Below, in pieces: positions 1 through 12,045 of a DNA stretch of 64,000 nucleotides. The notes beneath the pieces are model-generated. The model was not told the DNA's origin and ran no database searches. It worked only from the letters and a program-made list of their open reading frames with translations. Source of the DNA: Sipunculus nudus (taxonomy: Eukaryota > Annelida > Sipuncula > Golfingiida > Sipunculidae); assembly GCA_026874595.1 (NCBI GenBank), contig CM049320.1:28570714-28634713 (forward strand), in the 5' to 3' direction. The stretch's first letter is position 1, and each line of letters begins with the position of its first letter. Both the position numbers and the translations under genes were made by a program.

Positions 1-19
1 GCCCCTGCCTAACACTTAC

Positions 20-635
20 TATAGCCGTTCTTGCCTCCAGAAATCCAGACACTCCTCACGTTGTGCTTAGGAAGGAGAACACCAGAAATCCAAGAGTTTT
101 CTTCCAAGGACGCAATTTCAACCAGCTTTGAATCTAATGATTTACATATGTCTACTGCCTGCGTATACTTATATTTGTTATAAGATAAACGGTAGCAATT
201 TTTCCTGGAACTCGATCCAATGCTGAGGACAGTCGCCAAGCACTGAAAATGAACAATTAAAGTTGGACACAAGGTAAAATCATTTCAGAAAGAGTATATC
301 AGAGATTCTGTTACTAAAACGTCTTGAAGTGAAATGGAAGATATTGGGGAGATAAATTTAATAAAATTTATGTTTTTATCTTACTCAAACACCTTAAGCA
401 AATGCGGTACAATCTCCTTTGGTAATTTCTGTTATATTGTTACATTGAAACTTATAATATTGACTAATATGTCTCAGTTTGTATTTATTTTTTATCTCTT
501 AATCTTTTTTAAACAATTTTAATTAATTCAATATCCCTATTCTCTAACTACGGTTTATTACTATAAAGCTGTACATTGCTCACCTGATATCCCAAAGAAT
601 CCGATGGACAGCATTTTAATCATCCTGTTTGCCAT
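20..635 (-). pseudogene. C-type-lectin-like gene, 5' half, frameshifted, runs off left edge
   Basis: Two exons are visible. Exon 1 (635 to 584, 52 nt) starts MANRMIKMLSIGFF, a short hydrophobic signal peptide, and ends before a GTGAGC donor in phase 1. Exon 2 (242 to 20) follows an ATTTTCAG acceptor and ends at a GTAAGT donor. It encodes the first half of a CTLD: C-P-x-x-W, then CYRL, a second Cys at ICKSL, IASLEENSWIS, and VWISGG. The reading frame from the acceptor (CPQHWIEFQEK) breaks near 206, where one extra base in an A/T run shifts it into the frame that carries CYRL. This means a recent pseudogene or a sequencing error. The second CTLD half should lie left of base 1. The family assignment is firm; functionality is not. 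Confidence 0.8.
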
Positions 636-1234
636 GGTGCCAAATTGTATTACAGTAGGCTTATATGTTAATCCAATTTAAAGGATGTACTAGAAACGAT
701 CTTATATTAGTTATCAGTCCCAATAACATGACCTTGGCAATATAAAGGTCTATGAGGTCGAAGTAGTGACTTTAACGACCTAAATGTTAAATAGGGCTCA
801 CTTCTATGAGGTTTTCTATCTAAACCGAATAATTGATAACGCCTTACAAAAGATGACCTACGTATTATTATTGCAAGACAATGCCGATCACGCATGGATA
901 CAATCATTATATTCCTGGCTTTATCCGGTGTATGTCAAGGTTTGCAGCTTTCATATTATAGTATTAAAGGCAGGGTGTTGACCGGGTCTGAAAGGGGGGG
1001 GGGGGGGGTGACGTAGGAGGTTTCACTCTGATTAATGAATCATGGATTCCACGCGCACGACTATTGAATTAAATTGATTTCATCAAATAACACTTTTATG
1101 GCCCATTCTAATTTTCGTGGCTTCCTTTGTTTTAGTTATTAAACGTGTTACGAGGATATCGAAATTCTATGCAACTTTTTGGCAATATTTAGAATTTATC
1201 TGGATTTTCAATATTTAAAGTCACATATATACAC

Positions 1235-1236
<2 letters not shown>

Positions 1237-1278
<42 letters not shown>

Positions 1279-1282
1279 TATA

Positions 1283-1324
<42 letters not shown>
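1237..1324. repeat. (TA)n microsatellite
   Basis: Nearly pure TA dinucleotides with short interruptions. The apparent IYIYIY reading frame across it is an artefact. The surrounding 660-2900 stretch holds three poly-G tracts (994-1008, 1405-1416, 1690-1700) and no gene that I can support. Confidence 0.95.
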
Positions 1325-1325
<1 letters not shown>

Positions 1326-2926
1326 GGTTTAAAAAGCATCTCATGAATACATTTTAGTGCTCGTTTTCCAGTTTTTAATGTAATCAGCAAAAGCTGATCC
1401 GGAAGGGGGGGGGGGGATCTGCCCCCCACTTCGGGACCTGTCATTTGTCATTATTCCTCACGAGTTGGACCCCTTCTTTTCCTTAATCCTGGATCGGCCC
1501 CTGGTCAGTACTAAAACTTAAAATCCAAATGCTTTAGGCACCCACAGACACGCACATGCAAATATATTCATATACACAAAAAAAAGACTTTTGCAGCATA
1601 TCTACATCAAAATAAAGGGCTTATGATAAGTTATGAGGAAATTCTTTTTGCATCATTTACAAGTCCTGTTAGACATGGTGTCCGGGGATGGGGGGGGGGG
1701 CCAATTTCAATAGGGGTAGTTATATTTTTAAGCACAGAGTGTTTTACAATATAATTAGACCAGTCGGATAAAAAAGACTTTACCAAGTTGACAAAAACTG
1801 CTACTGGATTTTTGTGTCAAAAGTGTCACTTGCAAAAAAAAAAAAAAAATGCAAAAATGTTAACCACGATTTTGCACAGAATTCATCTATGGGCGCTTCA
1901 CTCTCATATAATGAAATATTGCATGTCTCAACCCATAATTCAATTCTTCTCCAAAATGTGTATTTCTGCAGCCTGTTATCACAATTCATGACACACTAGT
2001 TTAGGCCTGACCTTATTTTCTTAACATTCGCACTGCTACAGGACAAATTACACCACAAACGCTGTACCATAAATATTATCTCTATAAAGGAAAATTATAT
2101 TCGTTAAGCACAGTTTCCGGGATGAAGCCGTTTTATATTACGCAATCAAATATCTTCACTTACAAAAATATTCTTACAACTTCCATCAGGGAGCAGGAGG
2201 CAACAACACTCAGGAGGCAGCAACATTCATTTATAAGTACAATCAGAATAGAAACACTGTATTATGATCAAGAACCAGACAACAGAACTTTTCCACGAGT
2301 AGCACTCCGTTTAATATTTGTCTGCAGTGGTACGCTCCTATTTGTCAGTATCGCGCATTTTGTCAAATTAAATTTAATACAAGCAAGGGTTTGAAACGGA
2401 TACCTTACGGTTAAACATCGGGTAGAAATTTTACATTTGACATTTGAATTATGACCTTGTGTCAATTAAACAGACCTTTGTTTTTCACCGCCGACATATT
2501 TGCCCAATAACAAATTTGCATGAGACTGAGAAATTGTATCGTGAAACACGACACAAACAGTAGTGTAGTTGGCATAACTCGTCTTCTTTATGAGATAAAG
2601 TTTTGAAAGATCTTTGCTCATGCTAACTGTTATGTTCATACTCCTGGGATGTGTGTATTGATATGTATTCTACGAAAACCCGATTTTAGTTTGCGCCACC
2701 TGTAATAGTTTGGCACTGGTTCCCCTGTGACACTGTAAGCATGCTGAGCATGCCGAAATTCGATCCAGTGGTTTCAAGGGAGGTCTATGAACAGAAATGG
2801 ACAAGGATAACCTGCTAATACCTACTATTCAGAAAAGTTTCGATAGATTCAGTTCCACAAAAACATGCATGCCTGCACAGAGTACACACAGCACATTATG
2901 TATTATATATAACATATGAATATGGT

Positions 2927-5900
2927 TTAATTACAAATGAGTCCAATCTTTTGATTAATGGTCTTCTTTATGTAGCAAACACTGGGTATTTCCCGTGGGA
3001 AATCAGTTGACTGACTTGTGCTGGGAAGTAAAGACGTTGTGTAATCTTCAGTTGTAATGGTTTCATCTGGCTGTTTAGTTTTCATTTTTGCTGACGTCAT
3101 AGTTGATGGTGGTGTGAAAACTGGGTATTCTGGTGATTCTGAAATCGTCACGACATCTGCAAAAGATGATATTTTCACTTAAGCTGTTTGAATAATCTAT
3201 CTTTGTCTCCGAATTTAATAATAAAACATGTATTGTTCATCAATAATGATTTGCATGTTAATTGTTTACGCGATGAAAGATGTTGTGTTCAGGATGGATA
3301 AGAATGGGGCCCGAGCAACATTGTTCTCAAACGAAATAATAGAAAAATACGTGCTGGATACAGAAAAGCAGAGGCTGATTTTGCGTCTGGCAGCGTTTAA
3401 TTCCGTATACTTTTGCCTGCAAGAGATATGTATAACATTCACTAGCACTCACGAGCACAGTTGGTATTTAAAAACTCAAAACGATAAAGGAAGTGAGGAT
3501 CGCACACGGAAGCACAATTAAAAAAAACCCTTATATCTTATATCAATTCAAAAGTTGTTTTAAGTTCATAATATACCCTATAAAGAATACATTATTTTAA
3601 ATCTTGCACAGGGTTCTTGCTTATGGTATACATACCTTTGAACTTTTTCTTTATTTTAACTTAATTTTCTAACATTAAATAAATTTTTTTTAAAGTTACA
3701 TTATTTTTAGCACACAATAACAGTAAGCAAAATTTTAGTGGACTACTGTTAAAATATATGACAGTTGTTTTGTTTTACCTCTGCTCTGTTCATTCTTGTT
3801 GAAGGATGAAATTTTTATTTTTATTGAATCAAAATTTAAAATTTCATTTTCAGGTAGATAGAGATGTTGACATGTAATAACTATTAGTTGCTAAAAGTGG
3901 CTTGCTATTTTTGATTGCTCTGAAAAAGGTACCGTTTAAAACATGTGCGAGCATGGTTTTTCTAATTTCCTGTCAGATGATAATATTTACATAAATATAT
4001 TTTAATGTAGCAATTGATAGTTCATACAATTTACAAGTAAGTAAGTAACCTCATGTAAACGTGAAAAAAATTATCACATGAAAATACACAAAATGGAGCT
4101 ATTACAAGTGTATTGTTGTAAGTCATGGTGGCAAAATACTACATTTGTTTAGAAATTCAAAGCCCAGTCCGAGAGTTGTTCATTTTTAGAGGAACATTAT
4201 TTTCATCGAAATCATAACTTTTAAATCGAACAAAGTCTATATCTCGTCGTTGATATCTGGGCCCGGAACTTGATACAATATCCATACATTTTTGCCATAC
4301 CCTAAAATAATTTTGGAAAACTTGGTCAGAAACAGATCTTCACATATCGTTAATTACTAGAAATTATATTCAGCTGAAGTTTTTTAAATTATTTGTACAT
4401 AATGATGTAAAGAACGCTGAATATTGTTATAAACTGCATAAAATCTAGGGAATCCTGACTTCATGAATCTTAATATCGTATAAAACCATTCGACTTGTTC
4501 GACTTCTTTCTTGATGCAGTCGTATATTATTGGTAAAGACATTTGTCAGAATATTTATTCAGTATTAAACAGTCTCACCCGACATTTTGCACAGTATCCT
4601 TCTTTTGCTAATCCCACCGCATTTTCGGCCGTCCAGGTTTCATTTCCAGCGCTGATACTGAGGCAAGAGCCAGTTCCTTTGATCATGGCACCTTATTTGT
4701 AACACAAGTAACTGATGTTTAGTGGATATACACAATAGTCACCTAAAGATAATATTCCACCATGAAATTTGCTTAAATTTAAAATATTAGCAAAACAGGC
4801 TTTTATGGTTTGGCTATATGATTTTCACTCATTTTTATACTAAACCCATCATTTAATGGATAGGTGGCAAAACTGCAGTTGAGGCAGAACTTAGTATGCA
4901 AATCATCTAGAATATAAATTGTTGGTTATACTTCTTTTTATTTTGATAAGATGGAAGAACAAAATATGGTTTGATATCAACTTGTTTCATTTTGAGCCAT
5001 TACCTCAACCCGATTATTCCGGTCAATATGTTTTCGCAATATTGATTACTTGTATGTCGAAGAAATGTAATTAACATCCTCACATTTGATTTTAATTAGT
5101 CCTAGTATTATTTTCATTTTAGGATATTTCACCATTTCAGTACAGTCTGTATAAGAAGTGATGATTCATTTACCCGAAACAGTTACGAAACAAGTTGAAG
5201 AAAAATACTAAATAAATAATATAAATATTATTAGATATTGATACTCGTTTTGAAGAGCCTCTATTATGACAACCTATGAAAACAACAATTATTTCACTTA
5301 CTATATGCGCTTTGCCTTTAGATATCCAAACGCTTGGAATCTTACTACTGAGAAGCAGGAATCTGGATATCCACTTGTTTTCTTCTTCAGATTCAATTTG
5401 AACCACCTTAGACTCGTACGCTTCACAAACGACTTCTGCTTGTGTGTGAGTGTAGAGGTGACGTTTTAACCGGTAACAAGTTTCTTGAAAATTGATCCAC
5501 TTCTTTGGACAGTTGCCCAATACTTAGAAAAAAATCGTTACACATGAAACAGTTGTAAATTTACACAAAACAGTTGCACATTCATTTAAGAAAAAAAAAT
5601 ACCAGAAAAGGATTTGTAATTTATATGAAGCAATCATGTAGGTAACCGGCGCTATCGTTGTACAATTAAAGGAAATATCTGGGGGCAGTATATGACAAAG
5701 ACACATTAACTAAACCAGTTTTTACTAAAACAGAAGTATTATACTTAAATACTGTTGGTAAGCCATGACAAAAAGGCAACAATAAGAAAAACTAAAAAAT
5801 CCTCAAAATTCTCTGTTCACGTATAGATTACGATAACGCTTACAAAATATTAATGATTTTGGAAAATATTTACCCACCACACGTTTGTAGGAAGCCTAAA

Positions 5901-5929
5901 CACAATAGTATAATAATCAAGTTTGCCAT
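2927..5929 (-). CDS. C-type-lectin-like secreted protein with Ser/Thr-rich tail (four exons, probable frameshift)
   Basis: Exon 1 (5929 to 5878, 52 nt) encodes the signal peptide MANLIIILLCLGFLQTC and ends in phase 1 at GTGGGT. Exon 2 (5522 to 5302) is the first CTLD half: CPKKWINFQETCYRL, VVCEAYESK, IESEEENKWIS, VWISKGK, then a GTAAGT donor. Exon 3 (4691 to 4579) is the second half: GTGSCLSISAGNETW ... GYCAKC, then GTGAGA. Exon 4 (3156 to 2927) follows TTTTGCAG, is rich in S/T/P (stalk-like) and ends VCYIKK ... LICN, stop. The long-loop segment between the CTLD halves is missing. Exon 2 is one base shorter than its homologue at 20-242, so it ends in phase 0 while exon 3 is open only after phase 1. 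Exon 3 to exon 4 also does not keep phase with the donor seen. The gene is either lightly broken or has an exon I missed. It would act outside the cell as a lectin-like protein; the ligand is unknown. Confidence 0.72.
4157..4339 (-). other. Unassigned open frame within intron of the CTLD gene
   Basis: A 60-codon stop-to-stop frame without an early Met, containing VWQKCMDIVSSSG and YQRRDIDFVRFKSYDF. Its composition looks coding (mixed charge, no low-complexity bias). I recognise no family. It could be a missed exon of the surrounding minus-strand gene or a transposon scrap. A possible AG acceptor (TATTTTAG) lies inside it near 4303. Confidence 0.25.
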
Positions 5930-6610
5930 GGTCCCGACTAAATAAAAGTATTAAATTTCAAAGATATATCATGGACGTCCCTGTTCACAGTTATTATGAC
6001 AACTTTCACGGAACACCAACCATACCGTGGGTAAAGATGTTGCTTCCGTGGTATACTCTCATTACATAAATTATTGACGAAGTGTAACAAAGGGGCACTA
6101 TTACCACGCTGGTCCAATCAGAACAATTTCCTAGAAAGTGACTATCACACCCCACTGGCTTAAAATACAGAAAATGTCAATTTGATCTCAAGTGTAGACG
6201 AAATGTTACAGGGAATCAATTTTATTTGATTGGGACAGAATGTCCTTATACTCGCCCTCCTGTACGAATTCTCATTGCGAAAGGGATAATACGATTGAAC
6301 GTAATATATTATTTGAATTCTTCCCCATTTGATCCTCTGATTGTTTCATTTTACGTTGTTTCATCAGTCTGTCAATAATTTTTTTTATAATACATAAAAC
6401 ATATAGCATCATCACTAGAAACTAATAAATGGCCTACCCCTCTGAAACAAATTATTTAAATTCTAATATCCGATTACACAAAATATACTGGATTTATGTA
6501 GAGGTTTACAGAGGTTAATTATAGTTTTACATTCACTTTGCTCTAGTGCTATATAGATGAAAATATCAATTACACAAAAAATATCACATGAACTTCGTAA
6601 AAGCCTAAGC

Positions 6611-6681
<71 letters not shown>

Positions 6682-9470
6682 GAAAAGGACACATGGATGT
6701 TGCTCTCAAGAAAGAATCGATAGTCCGATACAGGAAAGAACAAGAAAAGTGAAGATTCATGTGACAATATAAATTACCAACCATCCTGTTTTGTATGCCG
6801 AGCATCTTTTCGTGTGTTTTTTATATTTATTTTGGAGGCATCGAGATGTTATGATAAGGAAGCAGTACAAACATTTGACTTAGCTGAACGGTAAATTACA
6901 ATGCGGTTTCCTTAAATGCTCATACATGTCTATCCCTCCCAATAAATATCACAATGACCTTTTATTCATATTTTATTTGAAATAAAAAAGAACAAGTGTT
7001 ATTTGGCTGCCAGTTATTCCACAAGCTTTTGCGGTGCATCTTAGAAATTTTACAAATATTTTGCCAAATATTATTAAAATGGATACAGGATTTCAATAAC
7101 ATTTTACAAGTCAATTCATGTTTTACAAAACTGGAAATATCGGATCGTCATAGACACTGTGATTTGCGTCATAAGGCAGATATATTCATTTTCCATATAC
7201 GATCAATCATGACAAATTAAACACTAGACTAAATTTAGACGGAAACGGAGAGGGTCACTGACGTGTTTACAGATTAATAACTAAAATACGCTACGACAAG
7301 CGACTACGTGTATCCTCCGAAATTATAGTGGTACGGGTTAGGTCAAACGAGATTCAAGATATGAGGTTTATGCATGATAACAGACACACAGATGGACGCT
7401 GTGCAGAGAGGATAGTTGAGAATTCAATTCATAATGAGGGCGTAGCAGTTCACATGTGTCCCGATCATAATACCGAGTTTTATATAATTCCATTCAGTGG
7501 TTTTCCGGAAACCTTTGGGGCGGAGGCGGCGATAAGCTGAAAACAAAGTATCCGCATAACCCTGTTTTGCTGGATGCAGATTCTGTCAGCAGAGCTATCA
7601 TCAGCAATACTGATAAAAACTAGTAATCTCCAGTGTCAGTCATCTGGTTGCGTGCCTCGATTGGTGGACCTTCACAATCGCCGACCACTGACCGTATTAG
7701 TACAAAAAACTGCACGTGCGTTACCTTTATCCCCATTTTTGGAAAACTCTTCGTTTTACAAAACTTTTTTTCAATTCATGTAACAATTCATCCGAACTAA
7801 CATTATGTTGTCATTCTAGCTTTGCAACAGGGAGTCCGATTTTGAAAGTTTCTGAAATATTAAAGTTGAGATTTTATATATGATTGAGAGAGCAAAGATT
7901 AAGCACTAAGCAGGATATACCTGTTCAAGCACATGTGTGACTTTGCAATTATATGTTAGACCCGGTAACTAAATATCAAAACAGTGTTAATATAAAGCAT
8001 TTATTCTGTGGAGAAAGAAACGTGGATAATTATATAAATAAAGCCTAAATCTGTTAACTAAAAATATGAAGACAGTTTTATATTTAGCTAGATATATTGA
8101 GACGCTTTGACGCACAAGCATAATCTGATATGCAAGAAACATTTACGACAAAAAACTGCGCTCAATAACAACAAAGAAGGGAGCAGTTTATACACTTAGC
8201 ACTGAAAGCACGAGAATTATTACAGAAGACACGGAAAGGTAGACGTCTATCAGCGCCTGAAGATGTATGATGGTACATACGATTCAATATATGTCGCTTA
8301 AAAGGCTGAGTGGTCAGGTCTTTTTAGAATGAAAGTGTGCTTTACTAAATTCTGAGTTCTAAAGTGTCAAAACAGTAGTTCAAATATGTTCGTTAATCAC
8401 GTATATTTCTTGTCAAACAATGTACAAGTGTATAACATGACACCGACAATACTTTGCCTATTTGTTTATAAAGTGTTCAAGAAGGAAAGCACATTACACC
8501 CCACGGACTAAGTGTATTCTTAATCAATGCAGTTATTTAGGGAATTCAGAGAAATAAAATCAAGATTACTTCTGAACTTCAGATTCTTTCAGAGGATTAT
8601 TGTTCTTTCTCGATACCTTCAAAATTACCTTTGACCTTTTACCTATGTTATTTCAACTATTCACGTTTGACCTTTTTTTATTTAAAACACTGCATGGATT
8701 TAAGGCTTTGATCGATATGGCCCTTAATACGCACATCAGTATAGGTAACAATTCATGAATGCCATATGTAAACACAAAACCATATAATTTACGGCAACAT
8801 GATGATACTCCAGCCGTAAAAAGTTTAAACAGTTCTTTGAAAAACATTTTAGTTCCTATGCAGTAATTATTTATACATGTATTTATATAATACAATATAA
8901 CAATGGTGATAATGTACACGAAGTGTGCAAAAATATTGCTAAGCAATGACAGTTGTCCTTTTGGTTTTTAAAATTAATGATTTACAATTCGCGAGGCAAA
9001 CATCACAGCCATCAAATATGATTAAGGAACTTTATCAGAAATGTCTTGTCTGCATTCGTCTTCATAAATGTAACCCTTTACACCGTGACATGCCACACTG
9101 TAAAAGCACGGTCCACAGATAGTTCAATACTAATGTAACGATTAATTTTGATTTTTAGATCAAGCGATCACATGAGGTCACATGCCCAACGTCTTTAAAA
9201 AAATCGTGGAGGCATTGTAAAGTCAAGATCACAGGACCATCCTACTGATGCATATGCTGAATATGGTTACCGCTTTATGCATCAGATGTAATTATCCCTT
9301 TATATCTTGGGACACTTCACTCTAGCACCTTAATATACCACCATCACTGATTCAAACCACATCTGTTTTAATACTGTATTTGGCCAGTTTGTTGTGTCTG
9401 TGCATGTAAATCAGGTACTTTATTACACCTTCTAAGCGTCACTCAACCCACACTAGAAGGCTTTAAATGG
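5775..9470. repeat. Segmental duplication SD1, copy 1 (upstream module of minus-strand CTLD gene)
   Basis: Colinear, decayed similarity to 11020-14300 and 42120-45160. Shared landmarks include the signal exon at 5929 (and 11214), a stretch near 7220 (cactagactaaatt), one near 7878 (tatatgattgagag), and one near 8232 (cggaaaggtagacgtct). It also contains a (TA)n array at 6612-6679. No gene body was found upstream of the signal exon, so this is probably promoter and intergenic DNA carried along with duplicated lectin genes. Confidence 0.85.
6612..6679. repeat. (TA)n microsatellite
   Basis: Pure alternating TA within SD1 copy 1. Translated frames here are artefacts. Confidence 0.95.
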
Positions 9471-9942
9471 CAAAATCTGTAAACCTGTTATGCTAATGGG
9501 CCTCTGTGTGGAAAGGCATGCTGATTTATCCTGTTTGAGATAACAGAATGACAATTTTAACTATCCATCCGTGAATTGTTTCTTCAAACTCACGCGGTCT
9601 CTCAACAGTTATTCGATATATATATATATGCAACAGGGGCTTTTCAGATGTTAAATGCTGTGTTTCATGTTGAGTTTTTAGAGTCCAGTGCTGAAGGTTA
9701 TTTTCTTTATGCAGCTTCATGTTATAGAGTGGCAAATTTAATTATTCATCCATGCTTTGTTCCTTTCAAACATTCCACGCTTAAAAGCCATAAAATATAC
9801 ATAAAAAGGGGACAGGTTTAGAATTCACTTGTTATCCCATAGTGAAAGCCAGATGTGATCAATAAACTACGTATGTATACAATAAACCATATTGTAGAGC
9901 ACACGGGAGGCAAAATATCTCCCACCAATCCGGAAAACAAAG

Positions 9943-10006
9943 ATGATTTCCCGAATTCTCATCATTGCCTGCTTTGCATCACTCTGGATTTCGTACTACC
10001 ATGTTG
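9943..10006 (+). CDS. Signal-peptide exon 1 of a plus-strand lectin-family gene
   Basis: ATG at 9943 opens a 64-nt exon of 21 codons plus 1 nt (MISRILIIACFASLW ...), hydrophobic throughout, ending at a consensus GTAAGT donor in phase 1. Length, phase and upstream sequence (a CCAAT motif about 20 bp before the ATG, and a segment reading aaatatacataaaa further up) match the exons at 37451 and 62244. The nearest plus-strand exon with a compatible phase is the CTLD exon at 22317, about 12 kb away. Joining them is an inference. The gene lies head-to-head with the minus-strand lectin gene at 5929. Confidence 0.68.
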
Positions 10007-10566
10007 GTAAGTACATTTAAAAAGGGTTCACGTCAAAAACAAATACATTATTTGTAGCACTTGATATTACATAGTTGGATTAGTTTTGCTTAACCTGTTC
10101 GAAATTTTAAAAGAGAGTTTTGCGAGTCATATTGGTAAAGTGAGTAATGATGTGGGGGTTATGCTAGAATTGATGCCCTGAGAAATACAGCTGGTACATT
10201 TTTTGTGATAACGAAATTAAAAATAAAAAAATCTCTGCGTAATTTTAAACATATTTTGTCATCTTTTGTATAAGAAATGATTAATGTATGTATAATGTTA
10301 CACGCTTACAGAAGATTAATCATTTACAAAAATTAAACTTCTTGTGCTTCAGTCATCACTGAACACCCTGTTTCATCTTAATTTAATATTGATTTTTCTG
10401 ATGATACATAACTACTTTGTCCGCATTAAAAAATTATCACTCCAAAACTGTAGGTATTCCGTGTCTACTAGATTTCCTTTTCGGATTTTCAGAATATATA
10501 CTTGTTCTTTCTAGGTTGTTTGCAATGCACTAATGGCAACATGCTCGATGGTATAACCAGAGCGTA

Positions 10567-10568
<2 letters not shown>

Positions 10569-10613
<45 letters not shown>
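10569..10613. repeat. (TA)n microsatellite
   Basis: Alternating TA. Lies in the presumed intron downstream of the signal exon at 9943. Confidence 0.95.
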
Positions 10614-10616
<3 letters not shown>

Positions 10617-10895
10617 ATAAAAGGAATCAATGTAAACAAAACCTGGCCACGCTCAACAAACGCAATGAACGTGTAACAAGTTGTAGACACGTTAACAAAT
10701 TCCTCTTATGTAAACTCAATAAAAAGAGGTATCCAGATTAGGCACGTTGTACAGGTTTTAAGCATTAACACGCTTCATTAAACAACCAGGAGCTCAATGT
10801 ACAACCCTTCCAGTCATACCGTTCTGAAGAGTGCCGTACAATTGTAAGAAACTAAATAGTCAACAGGATGCTTACAATCGTTTGATTCCTTATAC

Positions 10896-10899
<4 letters not shown>

Positions 10900-10951
<52 letters not shown>
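10900..10951. repeat. (TA)n microsatellite
   Basis: Alternating TA, 52 bp, just outside the left end of SD1 copy 2. Confidence 0.95.
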
Positions 10952-10954
<3 letters not shown>

Positions 10955-11162
10955 CTGCCCGGTATGAATAGATAATGCTCAGTACCACGCGTGAACACTG
11001 GTGATTAGCCTTAAGTACAGAATATGTAACAATAAGAAAAATTAAAAATTCCAAAAATTCCCTCTTTAAATCTATTAACCCTATATTGCCCCTAATTCAT
11101 ACGTATAGTTGCAATAACTCATACAAAATATTAAAGGTTTGCAGAAAATAGGTACTACCAAC

Positions 11163-11214
11163 CACACGTTTGTAGGAATCCTACACACAGTTATTCAAAC
11201 ATCCGGTTTGCCAT
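11163..11214 (-). pseudogene. Orphan, dead signal-peptide exon
   Basis: The 52-nt copy of the minus-strand signal exon (ATG at 11214, donor GTTGGT after 11163) has the same length as the exons at 584-635 and 5878-5929. It starts MANRMFE and then hits TAA at codon 8. No partner CTLD exons follow. Confidence 0.78.
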
Positions 11215-11904
11215 GGTGCCGAATGAGTACAATTTTTAAATTTCATGGATGTATCATGGACGGCCCTGCGCACAGGTATTTTCACTGTTGTTTCCGTTAT
11301 ACTCTCTTATTGCATAAATATATATATATATATATTACATAAATATATATGTTATAATCATGCTGTTACAATCAGGATAATTATGTAGGAAGCCGATAAT
11401 AAATCCCGCTGGTCTAATATACAGAAAATGTCTACATGATTTTAAGTGTGGATACAAATGTTTAAGGGAATAGGATTTAATTGGGACAATAAGACCTTAA
11501 ACTCGCCCTTCTATACGGTTTCTCATTGTGAAAGGGATTATACGATTGAACGGTATATTTTGTTTGAATTCTTCCCCAGTTGATCCTCTGATGGTGCCAT
11601 ATTATGTTTTTTACATCAGTCTGTCAATGGTATTTTATAATACATAAAACATATAAACACACATATATATATATATTCAAATATAAATTACTAATACAAA
11701 ATGTTATTTTTAAACTAGTCAGATCAAGCAAACATCGCGTCAAAGAATAACATGACTTTGGAATTGAGAAAATTTTAACAGCTATCTTAAGATTAGACAA
11801 AGCTGGATGGGGTCAAGAGAAATGTAAAATAAACTCTTCTTGCTGCCACAATTTTCTTGTTACACTTTAATGTGTTAGAAAGCGGACTGTATCTACAATG
11901 GACC

Positions 11905-12045
11905 TGGACAGTCGAGGGGTTAAACGCTAGGCTCTCTCCGCTGATGGATCCCAGGCGTGGCTACGAGAGTGCGGTTTAGTGGCCCGTCCAAATCCAGTGG
12001 TTTCTCCGGGTTCTCCGGTTTCCTTCACCTCCCGAAACTACCAAA
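11905..12045 (+). repeat. Decayed tRNA-derived SINE remnant
   Basis: Contains an A-box-like stretch (gaggggttaaacgctagg) and a damaged B-box region (tggatcccaggcg), followed by a CT/GG-rich body with ctccgggttctccggtttcc. This order is typical of tRNA-headed SINEs in aquatic invertebrates. The B-box core GGTTCGA is missing, so it is not an active pol III promoter. The local GC content is higher than the surroundings. Confidence 0.5.

Noticed and set aside
7295-7316. Match of about 20 bp to 48405-48424 (cgacaagcgactacgtgtat)
   Set aside because: Isolated; flanks do not align, so I cannot distinguish it from a small repeat fragment.
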